The notes under the pieces are model-generated. The model ran no database searches and was not told the DNA's origin. It saw nothing but the letters and a program-made list of their open reading frames with translations. A stretch of 35,324 nucleotides of DNA from assembly GCA_017396895.1 (NCBI GenBank), contig JAFQKN010000080.1, positions 1-35,324 on the forward strand. Reading direction: 5' to 3'. Shown in pieces: positions 24,662 to 34,347 of this stretch. Positions within the stretch are counted from its first letter, which is position 1. Every line of letters begins with the position of its first letter. This stretch comes from Clostridia bacterium (GTDB taxonomy: Bacteria > Bacillota > Clostridia > Oscillospirales > Acutalibacteraceae). The translations under genes were made by a program, and so were the position numbers.

Positions 24662-24690
24662 TTGCTATCGGTAAATATTTCATATATAAT
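24662..24690 (+). promoter_or_regulatory. Sigma-A promoter of the DUF2974-like hydrolase gene
   Basis: TTGCTA (24662-24667), a 17-nt spacer and TATAAT (24685-24690), 32 nt before the ATG at 24723. Confidence 0.75.
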
Positions 24691-24722
24691 AACTTTATAA
24701 ATCATAACAAGGAGTGTTTGAT

Positions 24723-25877
24723 ATGAGCAATATCACTACATACATTGAACAATTCGGAAATATTCCGTTTGCAGAACTTCCCTATACGGACGCCGATGAT
24801 TTTTCACTGAACAATATTTTCTATATGCCACTTGAAAAGGTTGCGCCTTCCGTTTTTGAATCAAAACCGAAAACACTCGGTCACTATGCGCAGGCTTTTT
24901 ATGCATTACATGACTACAAAATGGTTCCGGCAGGACTTGTTCTTCCCAAGCACATCTGCCGCAGACTTGTAAAAATGTCCTCCAGCAGACGCTTTGCCGC
25001 AATCAAACTTACCGGTGTACGCAGTATACTTGATAAAGATAATACAGTCCAGTTTGCTGCGGCAACATTTATTCTGCCGAACAAAACAAACATCATCATG
25101 TTCAGAGGAACGGATGACACCATTTGCGGTTGGATCGAAGATTTTGACCTCTTATTGAAAGGGAAAACCGGTTCTCACGATCTGACGGTACAATATTTGG
25201 AAGAAGCCGCAAAAGCTCTTGAAGGCGACATTTACGTAACAGGACATTCCAAAGGCGGTCACCTCGCACTTTACGCAGCATTGATGTGCTCTCCCGAAAC
25301 AAGAAAGAGAATCAAGCGTGTGTACAATAATGACGGTCCCGGTTTCAACGATTCCGCTTTGATTGAGAGTGAGGCATACAGAGAAATCCTCCCCTGCTAC
25401 CGTCATTATATTCCTGACAGTTCCATGTTCGGCCTTATGCTGAAACACGATTATGACTACAAAGTTGTCAAGAGTTTTGTACCGTTGTTGGGCCTTGTGC
25501 AACACGATATCAGTACCTGGCAATTGGATGGAGCGATCCCTGTTACGGTTAACGATGTAACAAAAGTCGGCAAAATGCAGGATGTTGCGTTTGCAAGAGT
25601 CATTGAAGAAGCAACCCCGGAAAACGTAAACGGATTCAGAACAATACTGAATGATTGCTTTGAAGCAACCGGCACGCAGACACTGACCGGTTTTGTGAAA
25701 AATATCGTTCCCGCTGTACCCAAAATGATCCGCGGCTATTTCGATCATGATAAAGAAACACGAAGCAACTTTTGGCAGGCAACATTGCTGATTCTCGGAA
25801 ATCTTGCAAAAGCAGGTTTAGAGACGGTCAAAGGTGAACTGGAATTTCCTGGAGATCTTCCCGTAACCGCAAAATAA
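24723..25877 (+). CDS. DUF2974 (Mbeg1-like) alpha/beta hydrolase
   Basis: Lipase-like alpha/beta hydrolase of 384 residues without a signal peptide. The oxyanion/nucleophile region shows IIMFRGTDD near 125-132 and the nucleophile elbow YVTGHSKGGHLALYAA, with S176 in GHSKGG (174-179). NNDGPGF near 202 and a distal histidine (LVQHDIS) may complete the triad. This pattern fits the DUF2974/Mbeg1 family of Firmicutes, whose substrates are not established. The ATG at 24723 is 8 nt after AAGGAG; a GTG at 24714 is inside that site. The ZIP transporter gene follows after 19 nt, probably in the same transcript. Confidence 0.82.
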   Translation: MSNITTYIEQFGNIPFAELPYTDADDFSLNNIFYMPLEKVAPSVFESKPKTLGHYAQAFYALHDYKMVPAGLVLPKHICRRLVKMSSSRRFAAIKLTGVRSILDKDNTVQFAAATFILPNKTNIIMFRGTDDTICGWIEDFDLLLKGKTGSHDLTVQYLEEAAKALEGDIYVTGHSKGGHLALYAALMCSPETRKRIKRVYNNDGPGFNDSALIESEAYREILPCYRHYIPDSSMFGLMLKHDYDYKVVKSFVPLLGLVQHDISTWQLDGAIPVTVNDVTKVGKMQDVAFARVIEEATPENVNGFRTILNDCFEATGTQTLTGFVKNIVPAVPKMIRGYFDHDKETRSNFWQATLLILGNLAKAGLETVKGELEFPGDLPVTAK

Positions 25878-25896
25878 CCCATTTCAGAGGATCAAT

Positions 25897-26655
25897 ATGA
25901 AGATTGTGTTATTGACCGCCATCGGTGTCGGCGGAGCAACCGTGATCGGTGCCCTATTCGGATTTGCCATAAAGAAACCGTCTCACAAATTCAACGATAT
26001 TATCCTGTCCTTTGCTGCCGGTATCATGTTATGTGCGGCTGTGTTTGGACTTATTCAGGAGTCAATGTCTTTTGGCGGTGAATTCAGATTACTCATAACT
26101 GTTGCAGGTGTTTTGTGCGGTGCCGTGTGTTTGAATCTAATCGATCGTTTGGTTCCGCATCTGCACAGACTCTCCGGCGAAAACGAAGAAACACATCCGC
26201 AAAACACTGAAAAGTTGAACAAAGTCTTGCTGTTCATTCTTGCAATCGCCATTCATAATCTACCGGAGGGTATTGCCGCAGGTGTCGGTTTCGGCACAGG
26301 CAACAACTCGGAAGCCATTTCGATCGCAGGCGGCATTGCGCTACAGAATATACCGGAAGGTATGGTTATCATCGCACCCATGTTAGCGGTTGGCATGAGT
26401 AAAACAAAGGCTTTTTTAATTGCTTTTGCAACGGGTGTGGTCGAAGTTGTCGGAACTCTCATAGGTTACTTTGCTGTCAGTATATCATCGGCAATCCTGC
26501 CGTTTGCACTTGCGTTTGCAGGCGGAACGATGCTATATGTTATCAGCGATGAAATGATACCGGAAACACATGCCCACGGGCACGAAAGAGGTGCAACCTA
26601 TTCCCTTTTGATCGGCTTTTGTGTGATGCTTATTTTTGACACTTTGATCGGATAA
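25897..26655 (+). CDS. ZIP-family divalent metal transporter
   Basis: Integral membrane metal (zinc/iron/manganese) transporter of 252 residues with about eight hydrophobic segments. The two metal-site helices are intact: HNLPEG in AIAIHNLPEGIAAGVG near 119-124 and QNIPEG near 149-154. A short histidine-bearing loop (PHLHRLSGENEETHPQN) sits between spans 3 and 4, and another (ETHAHGHERG) near the end. It resembles GufA/ZupT-like proteins of Clostridia. ATG at 25897 has AGAGG upstream. A strong terminator follows 7 nt after the stop. Confidence 0.9.
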   Translation: MKIVLLTAIGVGGATVIGALFGFAIKKPSHKFNDIILSFAAGIMLCAAVFGLIQESMSFGGEFRLLITVAGVLCGAVCLNLIDRLVPHLHRLSGENEETHPQNTEKLNKVLLFILAIAIHNLPEGIAAGVGFGTGNNSEAISIAGGIALQNIPEGMVIIAPMLAVGMSKTKAFLIAFATGVVEVVGTLIGYFAVSISSAILPFALAFAGGTMLYVISDEMIPETHAHGHERGATYSLLIGFCVMLIFDTLIG

Positions 26656-26661
26656 TAAATT

Positions 26662-26696
26662 GACGGTGCAGATGATCTGCACCGTCAGATTTTTTT
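26662..26696 (+). terminator. Rho-independent terminator after the ZIP gene
   Basis: GACGGTGCAGAT (26662-26673) and its perfect complement (26675-26686), followed by seven Ts (26690-26696). It is also just downstream of the convergent minus-strand gene and may serve both directions. Confidence 0.92.
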
Positions 26697-26702
26697 CATA
26701 TT

Positions 26703-28148
26703 TTATTTGAATAGCAAAGCATTTGCCAGTGTTTTGATCGCCTTGATAACACCTGCTTTTCCGTCCGCAACACCTGCAACGATATCTGTTGCTGTTTGCG
26801 TTCCTGCCAAAGATGTATGCTGAAGTATAGCTTCAATCATACCTTCATGTACAACATACTCGATCAAAAAGTCTGTCACTTTCTGCGCATCGGCAACATA
26901 GTATGTATTTCCGTTGGTAAGCGTTTCAGCAGTTGCACAGGTAATCAATGTTGCAACATCCATATTCGGCAGATCTGCACTTTCGGATTTCGTAATCATG
27001 ATCAGCAAACTGTCAAGAAGCGTATTGAAGTCACCTGAAAGTTTGATACCCATGGACTCAATCATCTCAACCAAAGATTGACCGAGATTAAACAACAAAC
27101 CGTCTTCGTATCCCATTACAAGAGCCGCAAGCGGATTAAACTTAGCATCCATTCGCAGTGCACGCATTCCGTTTACCAATTCTCCGGATTCAACAGCATT
27201 TGCAAAATTGACAAGCAAAGAAGTGAGATTATTCATAGGATCCTGAGTGATCTTGTCAACAGCAGCAAAAACAGGCTGAAGAATGCCTTTCCACATATCG
27301 GAAATTTCAGTATAACCGCAATATTCATCTACGGAAGGATATTCACCTTCGACGAGTCCGAGCATATTGAAAAGTCGAACAAGGCAAAGTTCATAACCGG
27401 TTTTTTCGGACTCGTTATAGATATCCGCAGCATCCATGCGAATGGGAATTGCATCGAAATCAAGCAGAACTTCAAGTACGTTGACGTTAACAACACGTGT
27501 TTTTCCTTGAATGCAAACTTCAAGAACACCGCGCAAGCCCTTACTCATTTCACCCATTACGGTGAAGAAACTTTCTTCATCGGTTACACCCCATTCAATG
27601 GAATTCCAAAGTGTGGTTGTGCCGGAGCTACCGTTTTCTTTTGTATAAGAAACTTCTGTGTCCATATATGTCCAATCATCACCGACACTGTTAAGAACAT
27701 CATTGAGTGCTTTTCGTGTGCCATCCTTGTCAAGACAGGTGTAAGCATTCTCACCGAGTTGTTCAGCCAAAGAAGGACCGCTGTAATATAAATCAATCGT
27801 GTGGGCAAATTCAAGCATATTGAGATCGGTCAACACTTGTTTGAGCAAAGGATAAGCAAGTGACATGATGACATTAACGATCGTATCGGAGTACACAAAT
27901 TCCTTTACGGTCCCCAAAACAGAGGCAACAGAAAAGTTTCCTCCCGTCACGTCTGTCACAAGATCAGAGGCAGTATCACTCAAGTCACCTACAACACCAC
28001 CCATATTCACTTGCAACGAAACAACCGACTGGTCTTTTCCTGATACTTCCTCGCTGCTGTTTTTGCCGACTATGCCGACCGCGCCGCCGATAATCAAAGC
28101 GATGACGACAACGGTGATGATGATATTTCTGAGAAATATTTTATTCAT
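26703..28148 (-). CDS. Unrecognised membrane-anchored extracytoplasmic protein
   Basis: A 481-residue protein I do not recognise. Residues about 8-28 form one hydrophobic helix after MNKIFLRN, so it is probably a signal anchor with the rest outside the membrane. The remainder is acidic, rich in Leu, Val, Asp and Asn, apparently mostly helical, with no catalytic motif found. Ten or more cysteines or repeats were not seen. ATG at 28148 has GGAGG 7 nt upstream. It is a single-gene unit between a ZIP transporter and a GH38 gene. It may be a surface or wall-associated protein. Confidence 0.8.
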   Translation of the reverse strand: MNKIFLRNIIITVVVIALIIGGAVGIVGKNSSEEVSGKDQSVVSLQVNMGGVVGDLSDTASDLVTDVTGGNFSVASVLGTVKEFVYSDTIVNVIMSLAYPLLKQVLTDLNMLEFAHTIDLYYSGPSLAEQLGENAYTCLDKDGTRKALNDVLNSVGDDWTYMDTEVSYTKENGSSGTTTLWNSIEWGVTDEESFFTVMGEMSKGLRGVLEVCIQGKTRVVNVNVLEVLLDFDAIPIRMDAADIYNESEKTGYELCLVRLFNMLGLVEGEYPSVDEYCGYTEISDMWKGILQPVFAAVDKITQDPMNNLTSLLVNFANAVESGELVNGMRALRMDAKFNPLAALVMGYEDGLLFNLGQSLVEMIESMGIKLSGDFNTLLDSLLIMITKSESADLPNMDVATLITCATAETLTNGNTYYVADAQKVTDFLIEYVVHEGMIEAILQHTSLAGTQTATDIVAGVADGKAGVIKAIKTLANALLFK

Positions 28149-28180
28149 AGGGCATCCTCCATATACAGATATACATTATT

Positions 28181-28209
28181 ATTTAACCACAGAAAAAGAA
28201 TGATTGCAA
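28181..28209 (-). promoter_or_regulatory. Probable promoter of the 481-residue protein gene
   Basis: On the minus strand TTGCAA (28204-28209), a 17-nt spacer and TTAAAT (28181-28186), about 33 nt before the start. The -10 box is only moderate. Confidence 0.45.
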
Positions 28210-28304
28210 GAGTTATTTTTTTATAGATCCTCTTATTTTTAACAAATGGTTTATTATTGTCAACTTACACATATTTTTGTTATACATTTTTACATTTTAT
28301 CCAC

Positions 28305-28332
28305 TTGCAACTTTTTATGCGTGTGCTATACT
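28305..28332 (+). promoter_or_regulatory. Probable promoter of the GH38 gene
   Basis: TTGCAA (28305-28310), a 16-nt spacer and TATACT (28327-28332), 30 nt before the ATG. A second possible pair, TTGTCA (28258-28263) and TATACA, lies further upstream. No operator dyad was seen. Confidence 0.6.
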
Positions 28333-28362
28333 AAATAAGAATAATTATGAAAGGAGACTCGT

Positions 28363-31300
28363 ATGTATAACGAACCTCTGAAAGAAAAAGTCTATAAAAA
28401 ACTGGAAACATTGACTGAAATCTACGGCAAAAAGATTTTTGTTCCCTGCGGAGAAGCAGAAAATGTACAGTATTTTGATTGCGGTGCAGAGCATCTGCGC
28501 CTTCCGCCTGTTGACGGTCTTCAGCCTGCAAGCAAAGGCGACAAATGGGGCGGTGAATGGCAGAACCGTTGGTTCCTGTGCACCGTTAAAGTTCCTGCCG
28601 AGGCACAAGGTAAAAAATTGTACGCTGTTTCCGCTTGCGGCGGCGTTGAACAGATGCTGTTCATCAACGGCAAGCCGATGGGACTTTACAATTCAAAAAA
28701 TGATTTTGTGGGCGGAAACCATGCGGCACTGCTGATTTGCGACAATGCGAATGCAGGCGACGAATTCGAACTTGCATTTGAATGCTATGCAGGTCATTTT
28801 TGCGTGGATTGCCATCCGTTTGACAATTACGGTTATCCCGATATTGCAGAAAAGGATTATATGCACACATTCAACGGTATTCAGCTGTGCTATATGGATG
28901 AGGAGATCAAAGACTTCGTGTTTGATGTTCGTGAGTTGCTGACCGCCCGTGAAGTTCTTCCGAAAAATAACTTTGCACGGACGAGAGCCTTGCGAGTTCT
29001 TGATAAAGTTGCTGATTGTGTCGTCTTCTATCCGCTTCATTACAGTGATGAAGAAATTCACGAAGGTGTGCGCAAAGCATTGGTTCACACCCGTGCTTTC
29101 TTTGAGAAAGGCGGTAACAGCCGCACCTTCGGCCGTGTCGGCATCATCGGACACAGTCACATGGATACTGCTTGGCTTTGGCCTGTGGATGAAACCATCC
29201 GCAAGTGCGCAAGAACATACTGCAACGCAATGTCTCTTATGCGTCAGTATCCCGAGTACAAATTCATTCAGTCTTCCGCTTTGCATTGTGAATGGATGAA
29301 AAAATATTATCCTGCCATTTTTGAGGACATGAAGAAGTTTGTAGCAGAAGGAAGATATGAACCCAACGGCGGTGTATACGTTGAATGTGATTGCAATGTT
29401 ACAAGCGGTGAATTTATGATCCGTCAGTTCCTCAAAGGACAGTTGTTCACGAGAGAACACTTCGGTTATACCTCCGACTCTTTCTGGCTTCCCGACACGT
29501 TCGGCTACAACGGCAACATTCCGCAGATCATGAAAGGTTGTGACGTTGACTACTTCTACACCACCAAGATCGGTTGGAATGAAATGAATCACTTCCCGTT
29601 TGAAAGTTTCAAATGGAAAGGCATTGACGGAAGTGAAGTTCTCACCCATTTCAATATCACCCACTGTTTCCCCGATGTGGATGACATTACACGTGCAGTA
29701 AACGGCATCACACTGAAAGAATCTTCCGATATGCGTTTGGTTGCCTACGGTTACGGTGACGGTGGTGGCGGACCGACTTACGGCATGATTGAAAGTGCGC
29801 GCCGTGCCGGCTCCATGGAAGGTATGCCTGAAATCGAAAACATGACAATCAGCGCATTTATGAAAGAACTCGAACAGGAAACCGAGTATCTTCCTGTTTA
29901 TGACGGCGAACTGTATCTTGAACTGCACAGAGGTACTCTCACGCAGATGCATGATGTCAAGAGAAAAAACAGAAAAGCCGAGTTTGCCGTACGCGACATG
30001 GAATATTTCAATGTCGCCGCAGGCCAGCCTTGTTGTGCAAAGGCAGATGAGTGGACGAAGATTCTTCTCAAGAATCAGTTCCACGATATTCTTCCCGGTA
30101 CCTGCATCACACCCGTTTATACACATTACAACACCGAGATGGATCAGTTGATTGCCGACTTAAACGGACAGGCTCTTTCCTATGCACAGATGCTCACAGA
30201 CGGCGATGCCGCTAAGGTTACACTTTTCAATACGCTTTCTTTTGCACGTGATGATGTTGCTGTCATTGAGGGTGCAAAAGGATATGCTGCAGACCTTCCC
30301 TCTCAGAAATACACTGACGTATGCGGCAGAGAATGCCTTGCAGTAGCAGTCGGTTCTGTTGACGGCTTTGCGTCAAAAACCATTGCGCTCACCGACTCCG
30401 CCCCCGAAAATACATCAGTATTTAAATATGACGGAGAAACGCTGGAAACCCCCTTTGCAGTTATCCGCTTCGGTAAAGACGGTTACATTGAATCCTTTAT
30501 TGACAAAAATAGCGGACGCGAACTGCGCAAAGCAAACGGTGCTCCGCTGAACTGCCTGCTCTTTGGTGAAGATGTTCCGAACATTTGGGACAACTGGGAT
30601 CTTGAAACAGATGTTGTTGACAGATTGCAGATTGTGAACGGCTTTGTCGGCAGAGAAGTTGTGTCCGACGGTTGCGTAGAAATGAGACTTCGCTCCACTT
30701 TCAAAATAGGCAACAGCAATTTGACACAGGATATGGTCGTATATGCAGCAGATGCTCGTGTTGATTTCCACACTCTTGTTAATTGGAACTCTCCGCACTC
30801 CCTGCTTAAAGTCGGATTTGATCTTGATATTCGTACGCAGAATGCAAAGAACGAAATCCAATACGGTCATGTCGAACGTCCTACAACCAAAAACAACTCT
30901 TTGGAAGTGGCGAAGTTTGAAGTTTGTAACTACAAATGGACGGATGTTTCCGAAAACCGTTTCGGCGTTGCTTTGCTCAATGACTGTAAATACGGCATTA
31001 CCGTCAGCGACGCTTATTTGAGACTTTCACTGCACAGAGGCGGAACACATCCCGACGTAACAGGAGATAAAGGTGTTCACGAAATGACATATTCCCTGTT
31101 GCCGCATGACGGATCTTTCAGTGCCGATAGTGTTGTTAAGCCCTCTTACGAACTGAATGTTCCTTACGTATGTGTACAAGGAAAAGCAACTTCAAACGAA
31201 GCATTCCTGCAAATCGGCGGAGACAGCAGTATTATCTGTGAAGCGGTCAAACCGGCAGAATTAATCGAAAATGCTTATGTAATCCGTCTGTATGAATGCG

Positions 31301-31464
31301 AGAGAACGGCAGCAAGTGCAAGCATCAAATTGAGCCGTCCTTGCAAAAAAGCATGGATCGCCAATATGCTTGAAGACAAAAAGGAAGAACTTTCCGTTAA
31401 CGGTAACGAAATCACTCTTACTTTCAGACCCTTTGAGATCAAAACATTATTGATCGAAGAATAA
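28363..31464 (+). CDS. Alpha-mannosidase, glycoside hydrolase family 38
   Basis: Cytosolic zinc-dependent retaining alpha-mannosidase, 1033 residues, no signal peptide. An N-terminal beta-rich domain (about 1-250) precedes the catalytic domain. The zinc site starts with GHSHMDTAWLWP, giving H266 and D268, and continues with D378 in FWLPDTFGYNGNIPQ, which is also the expected nucleophile. Another histidine lies in ELHRGTLTQMHDVKRKNR near 524-541. The C-terminal half is beta-sandwich, as in bacterial GH38 enzymes. ATG has AAGGAG just upstream. Likely substrates are mannosides or glycan fragments brought in by a transporter. The MFS gene downstream is separated by a terminator but may be related. 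Confidence 0.93.
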   Translation: MYNEPLKEKVYKKLETLTEIYGKKIFVPCGEAENVQYFDCGAEHLRLPPVDGLQPASKGDKWGGEWQNRWFLCTVKVPAEAQGKKLYAVSACGGVEQMLFINGKPMGLYNSKNDFVGGNHAALLICDNANAGDEFELAFECYAGHFCVDCHPFDNYGYPDIAEKDYMHTFNGIQLCYMDEEIKDFVFDVRELLTAREVLPKNNFARTRALRVLDKVADCVVFYPLHYSDEEIHEGVRKALVHTRAFFEKGGNSRTFGRVGIIGHSHMDTAWLWPVDETIRKCARTYCNAMSLMRQYPEYKFIQSSALHCEWMKKYYPAIFEDMKKFVAEGRYEPNGGVYVECDCNVTSGEFMIRQFLKGQLFTREHFGYTSDSFWLPDTFGYNGNIPQIMKGCDVDYFYTTKIGWNEMNHFPFESFKWKGIDGSEVLTHFNITHCFPDVDDITRAVNGITLKESSDMRLVAYGYGDGGGGPTYGMIESARRAGSMEGMPEIENMTISAFMKELEQETEYLPVYDGELYLELHRGTLTQMHDVKRKNRKAEFAVRDMEYFNVAAGQPCCAKADEWTKILLKNQFHDILPGTCITPVYTHYNTEMDQLIADLNGQALSYAQMLTDGDAAKVTLFNTLSFARDDVAVIEGAKGYAADLPSQKYTDVCGRECLAVAVGSVDGFASKTIALTDSAPENTSVFKYDGETLETPFAVIRFGKDGYIESFIDKNSGRELRKANGAPLNCLLFGEDVPNIWDNWDLETDVVDRLQIVNGFVGREVVSDGCVEMRLRSTFKIGNSNLTQDMVVYAADARVDFHTLVNWNSPHSLLKVGFDLDIRTQNAKNEIQYGHVERPTTKNNSLEVAKFEVCNYKWTDVSENRFGVALLNDCKYGITVSDAYLRLSLHRGGTHPDVTGDKGVHEMTYSLLPHDGSFSADSVVKPSYELNVPYVCVQGKATSNEAFLQIGGDSSIICEAVKPAELIENAYVIRLYECERTAASASIKLSRPCKKAWIANMLEDKKEELSVNGNEITLTFRPFEIKTLLIEE

Positions 31465-31480
31465 ACTGAAACTTTATGTA

Positions 31481-31519
31481 AAGCCGATTGTTTGAATCGA
31501 ACAATCGGCTTTATTTTTA
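31481..31519 (+). terminator. Rho-independent terminator after the GH38 gene
   Basis: A perfect 12-bp stem, AAGCCGATTGTT at 31481-31492 (its last base may be part of the loop) with its complement at 31500-31511, followed by TATTTTTAT. It lies 16 nt after the stop. The next 170 bases hold an AT-rich promoter region with TATAAT near 31624-31629. Confidence 0.9.
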
Positions 31520-31688
31520 TTTATTTTCATGTGCGCTTTGACTAAAATTAACGGTCATCTTTGTTTAGAATTACAAAATTGTTTTCTTTGTTATCAAACA
31601 GTAGAAAACGCACTATAAGTATGTTATAATAATGTTTAATATTGTGACGGTAAGATATCCGTTCACGCACTTGCAGGAGGTAGAAACA

Positions 31689-34199
31689 TTGATCAGTAAA
31701 ATCAAAGGAATTCTGTCTGACGTACGCGTATATTGGAAGATACCGATGATCGGCAGATACATGACGTTCAAGGAAATCGCCGCATATTCAGGCGGCGGCA
31801 TCGGCGCATACATGATTATTACCCTCGGCAATGCCTGTTTGTTGGCAACAAATAACACTTTACTTTCAAGCACACTCGGTGTTGATCCGACCGATATGTA
31901 TTTGATGTATGTCATAGCTGTTCTTGCAAATATTCCTTTGACGGGTATTCGTGCCAATATCATTGATAACACACGCAACAAGGCAGGTAAATACAGACCG
32001 TACATTGTCACTATGGCTGTTCCGTCGGCATTGATATGCAACCTCATGGTCTGGTTCCCGTATAACAAACTTCCCGATATCGTCGGTGAAGGAATGCTGT
32101 TCGGTGAAAGCAGAGCATACGTAGCAAAATGTGCCATTATTATGGGATTAAATCTTGCTTTGCTATTTATTTATTACTTTTTCTATGATTCTTATGAAAA
32201 CCTTATTCACGTACTTTCACCCAACTCACAGGAACGAGCAGATGTAGCATCTGTAAAGAGCATCGTATACTCACTGGCCCCCACGCTTGTGAATTTATTC
32301 ACTCCCATTATTGCTCAAAACATCTTCCATTCCAACACAACTGACATCCGTGTTTACAGACTTCTCTATCCCCTGCTGACTGTCATGGGGCTTTTGCTGT
32401 GCATTGTCGTATATAAGCATACGGAAGAAAAAATCGTACAAGCAAAAACGCATGTTGTGCAGATCAAATTCATTGATGCACTCAAAGCAGTTGCAAAAAA
32501 TAAATATTTCTGGATCATTTCTCTTGCATCATGGATCGGTTTCCTTGAATCCGCTTATACCAATATTATGTTTTGGTTGTACAATTACGGCGGTGCTTGT
32601 ACCGGCAATGTTTACAGTCTCATTGTTACGGTTTACGGCAATGCATCCTTGTGGGGCATGCTCGCCGCTCCGTTTTGCATTCGCAAGTGGGGTAAAAAAG
32701 CGGTCTTGATTATTACAAATCTGTTCAATGTTGTATTTATCTTGATGATGTTACCGGCTTGCAGGCAGATCAACAATCTTACGATTTGGCTTGTGCTCGG
32801 TTGCTTGTATCTGAATGCGTTTATGGGCTCTTTCGCGCATATTCTCAATCCCTCCATACAAGCAGATATCCGTGATTATCAGCAATACAAAACCGGAGAA
32901 CGTATCGATGGGATGTTCTCTGCAGTAACAACGATCGGTACTGTCATCACGTTGCTCACATCTTCCGTTCTTCCTATCATTTATGAGAGAAACGGTCTTA
33001 CGAAAGAAAACGCCGCGATTGTCACTTCGCGTCCCGACATCCTTTCCCGGGTTATGGCTGACGGCACAACGGTTGGTGAAATACTTGCAAAACAGTTGGC
33101 AGAAGGTCAAGACAACTATAACAACGCTCTTTCCGCTTTATATGATCCGACCATTCTGTTAAGTTTATTAAAAGTGTTGATCATCGTGGCCGCTTTCGGT
33201 GCATTCCTCAATGTCATACCTTATATTTGGTATGATTTCAATGAAATCAAACAGCGCTCTGTGGTCAGCGTTTTGAAAGTACGTGCGTTGTTCGAAGACT
33301 ACGGAAACGGTGTTATTAAAGACCATGATCTTGTTGAGACAATCAGCATTATCAGAAAAGCAAGAGAGTTGCAATTTGCAACGCCCGAAGTAGTGGACAA
33401 AAAATCTTACAAAAAACTTAAGGACAAAAATGAGCGACGTGCGGCAAAGCGAGCAATGAACGATGCGTTGGATCGCAACGATGATATCGCAATTGCAAAG
33501 TTTGTTTGCGAAGAACTTGACAGATTTTCTTCTGCTTTCGGCAAGTTTGAACTTGAACAAAGCAGAATCATCCTCACGGCAGGATTGCACGGACTTCAAA
33601 ATGCCGATCTTGTTCAGTTAAAAGCAGATCTGCGCGCAGCAAAAGCGATGCCGAGAACTACGAAGGAAGAAAAACAAATTCGCAAATACGCAATTGAGAT
33701 CGCAAAGAAAAAAATCTCTTCCTTTAAGACTATTCGCAAGCATTTCAAAAATGAATCCGATTTTGTTCAACCCGACTTTACACTGCTTGAGAGTTACTTT
33801 GATGAAGAGGACAGAATCAATGAAGAAATCAAGAATCTTTATCTCGCCATCAAAAAAGCGCAGAGTGAAAATGATAAGACGGCGGCAAAACAGGCAAAGC
33901 TCAGCATCAGAGATCTGAAAAAAGCAAGAAATGCTGTTCAAAAGCAATCTAAAGCCGAAATGGACAGACACGCTTATTTCAACCGTGCGGCAAAGCCCTA
34001 TATCGATGCTGAAAAGACTGTTAAGCAGAGTGAAAACTATACGCATTTTGAGGACATTGCTGTACAATATGACGCCGCAAAAGCACGAGATGAAGCGGCA
34101 AACGAAGCAAGAATTGCTGAACAGAAACGGCTTGAAGAAGAAAAACAGGCTCATAAAGCTGAACTGAAAGCAAAAAAGCAAGCAAAGAAAAACAAATAA
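31689..34199 (+). CDS. MFS (GPH-like) transporter with long charged C-terminal tail
   Basis: An 836-residue membrane protein. Residues about 25-520 form a 12-span MFS-type transporter similar to the sugar/cation symporter fold; NTRNKAGKYRPYIV near 95-108 matches the loop that precedes the third span in GPH proteins. Residues about 521-836 are an unusual cytosolic tail, rich in Lys, Glu, Arg and Ala, strongly helical or coiled-coil, with runs such as KAELKAKKQAKKNK at the very end. The start is a TTG at 31689: AGGAGG (31675-31680) is 8 nt upstream. An ATG at 31632 lacks a ribosome site. The substrate is unknown; the GH38 gene upstream makes mannosides plausible. Confidence 0.82.
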   Translation: MISKIKGILSDVRVYWKIPMIGRYMTFKEIAAYSGGGIGAYMIITLGNACLLATNNTLLSSTLGVDPTDMYLMYVIAVLANIPLTGIRANIIDNTRNKAGKYRPYIVTMAVPSALICNLMVWFPYNKLPDIVGEGMLFGESRAYVAKCAIIMGLNLALLFIYYFFYDSYENLIHVLSPNSQERADVASVKSIVYSLAPTLVNLFTPIIAQNIFHSNTTDIRVYRLLYPLLTVMGLLLCIVVYKHTEEKIVQAKTHVVQIKFIDALKAVAKNKYFWIISLASWIGFLESAYTNIMFWLYNYGGACTGNVYSLIVTVYGNASLWGMLAAPFCIRKWGKKAVLIITNLFNVVFILMMLPACRQINNLTIWLVLGCLYLNAFMGSFAHILNPSIQADIRDYQQYKTGERIDGMFSAVTTIGTVITLLTSSVLPIIYERNGLTKENAAIVTSRPDILSRVMADGTTVGEILAKQLAEGQDNYNNALSALYDPTILLSLLKVLIIVAAFGAFLNVIPYIWYDFNEIKQRSVVSVLKVRALFEDYGNGVIKDHDLVETISIIRKARELQFATPEVVDKKSYKKLKDKNERRAAKRAMNDALDRNDDIAIAKFVCEELDRFSSAFGKFELEQSRIILTAGLHGLQNADLVQLKADLRAAKAMPRTTKEEKQIRKYAIEIAKKKISSFKTIRKHFKNESDFVQPDFTLLESYFDEEDRINEEIKNLYLAIKKAQSENDKTAAKQAKLSIRDLKKARNAVQKQSKAEMDRHAYFNRAAKPYIDAEKTVKQSENYTHFEDIAVQYDAAKARDEAANEARIAEQKRLEEEKQAHKAELKAKKQAKKNK

Positions 34200-34250
34200 T
34201 TATCCCGAAACGGCTGTAGCATAAAGCGCAGACCAAAAATCAAATAAAAG

Positions 34251-34304
34251 GAAGGTATTATTGCAGGCGAAGTATTCGCTTGAAATAATACCTTCTTTAT
34301 TATT
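34251..34304. terminator. Bidirectional terminator between MFS gene and sigE
   Basis: A 12-bp perfect stem (GAAGGTATTATT, 34251-34262, with 34284-34295) enclosing a smaller stem (GCGAA, 34267-34271, with TTCGC, 34275-34279). TTTATTATT follows on the plus strand and a T-rich stretch on the minus strand, so it may end both the MFS and the sigE transcripts. Confidence 0.85.
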
Positions 34305-34322
34305 AAATCACGATGTCAAGGT

Positions 34323-34347
34323 GTAAAACCGCTTGTTTTACTTTTTT
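34323..34347 (+). terminator. Second plus-strand terminator
   Basis: GTAAAAC (34323-34329) and GTTTTAC (34335-34341) with a 5-nt loop, then six Ts (34342-34347). It backs up the previous hairpin and stops plus-strand reading before the sigE gene. Confidence 0.7.

Noticed and set aside
28693-30126. Long open frame (477 codons) on the minus strand inside the GH38 gene
   Set aside because: It lies wholly antisense to a gene with clear catalytic motifs, has no ribosome site or promoter, and its translation resembles no family. It is a shadow caused by codon bias.
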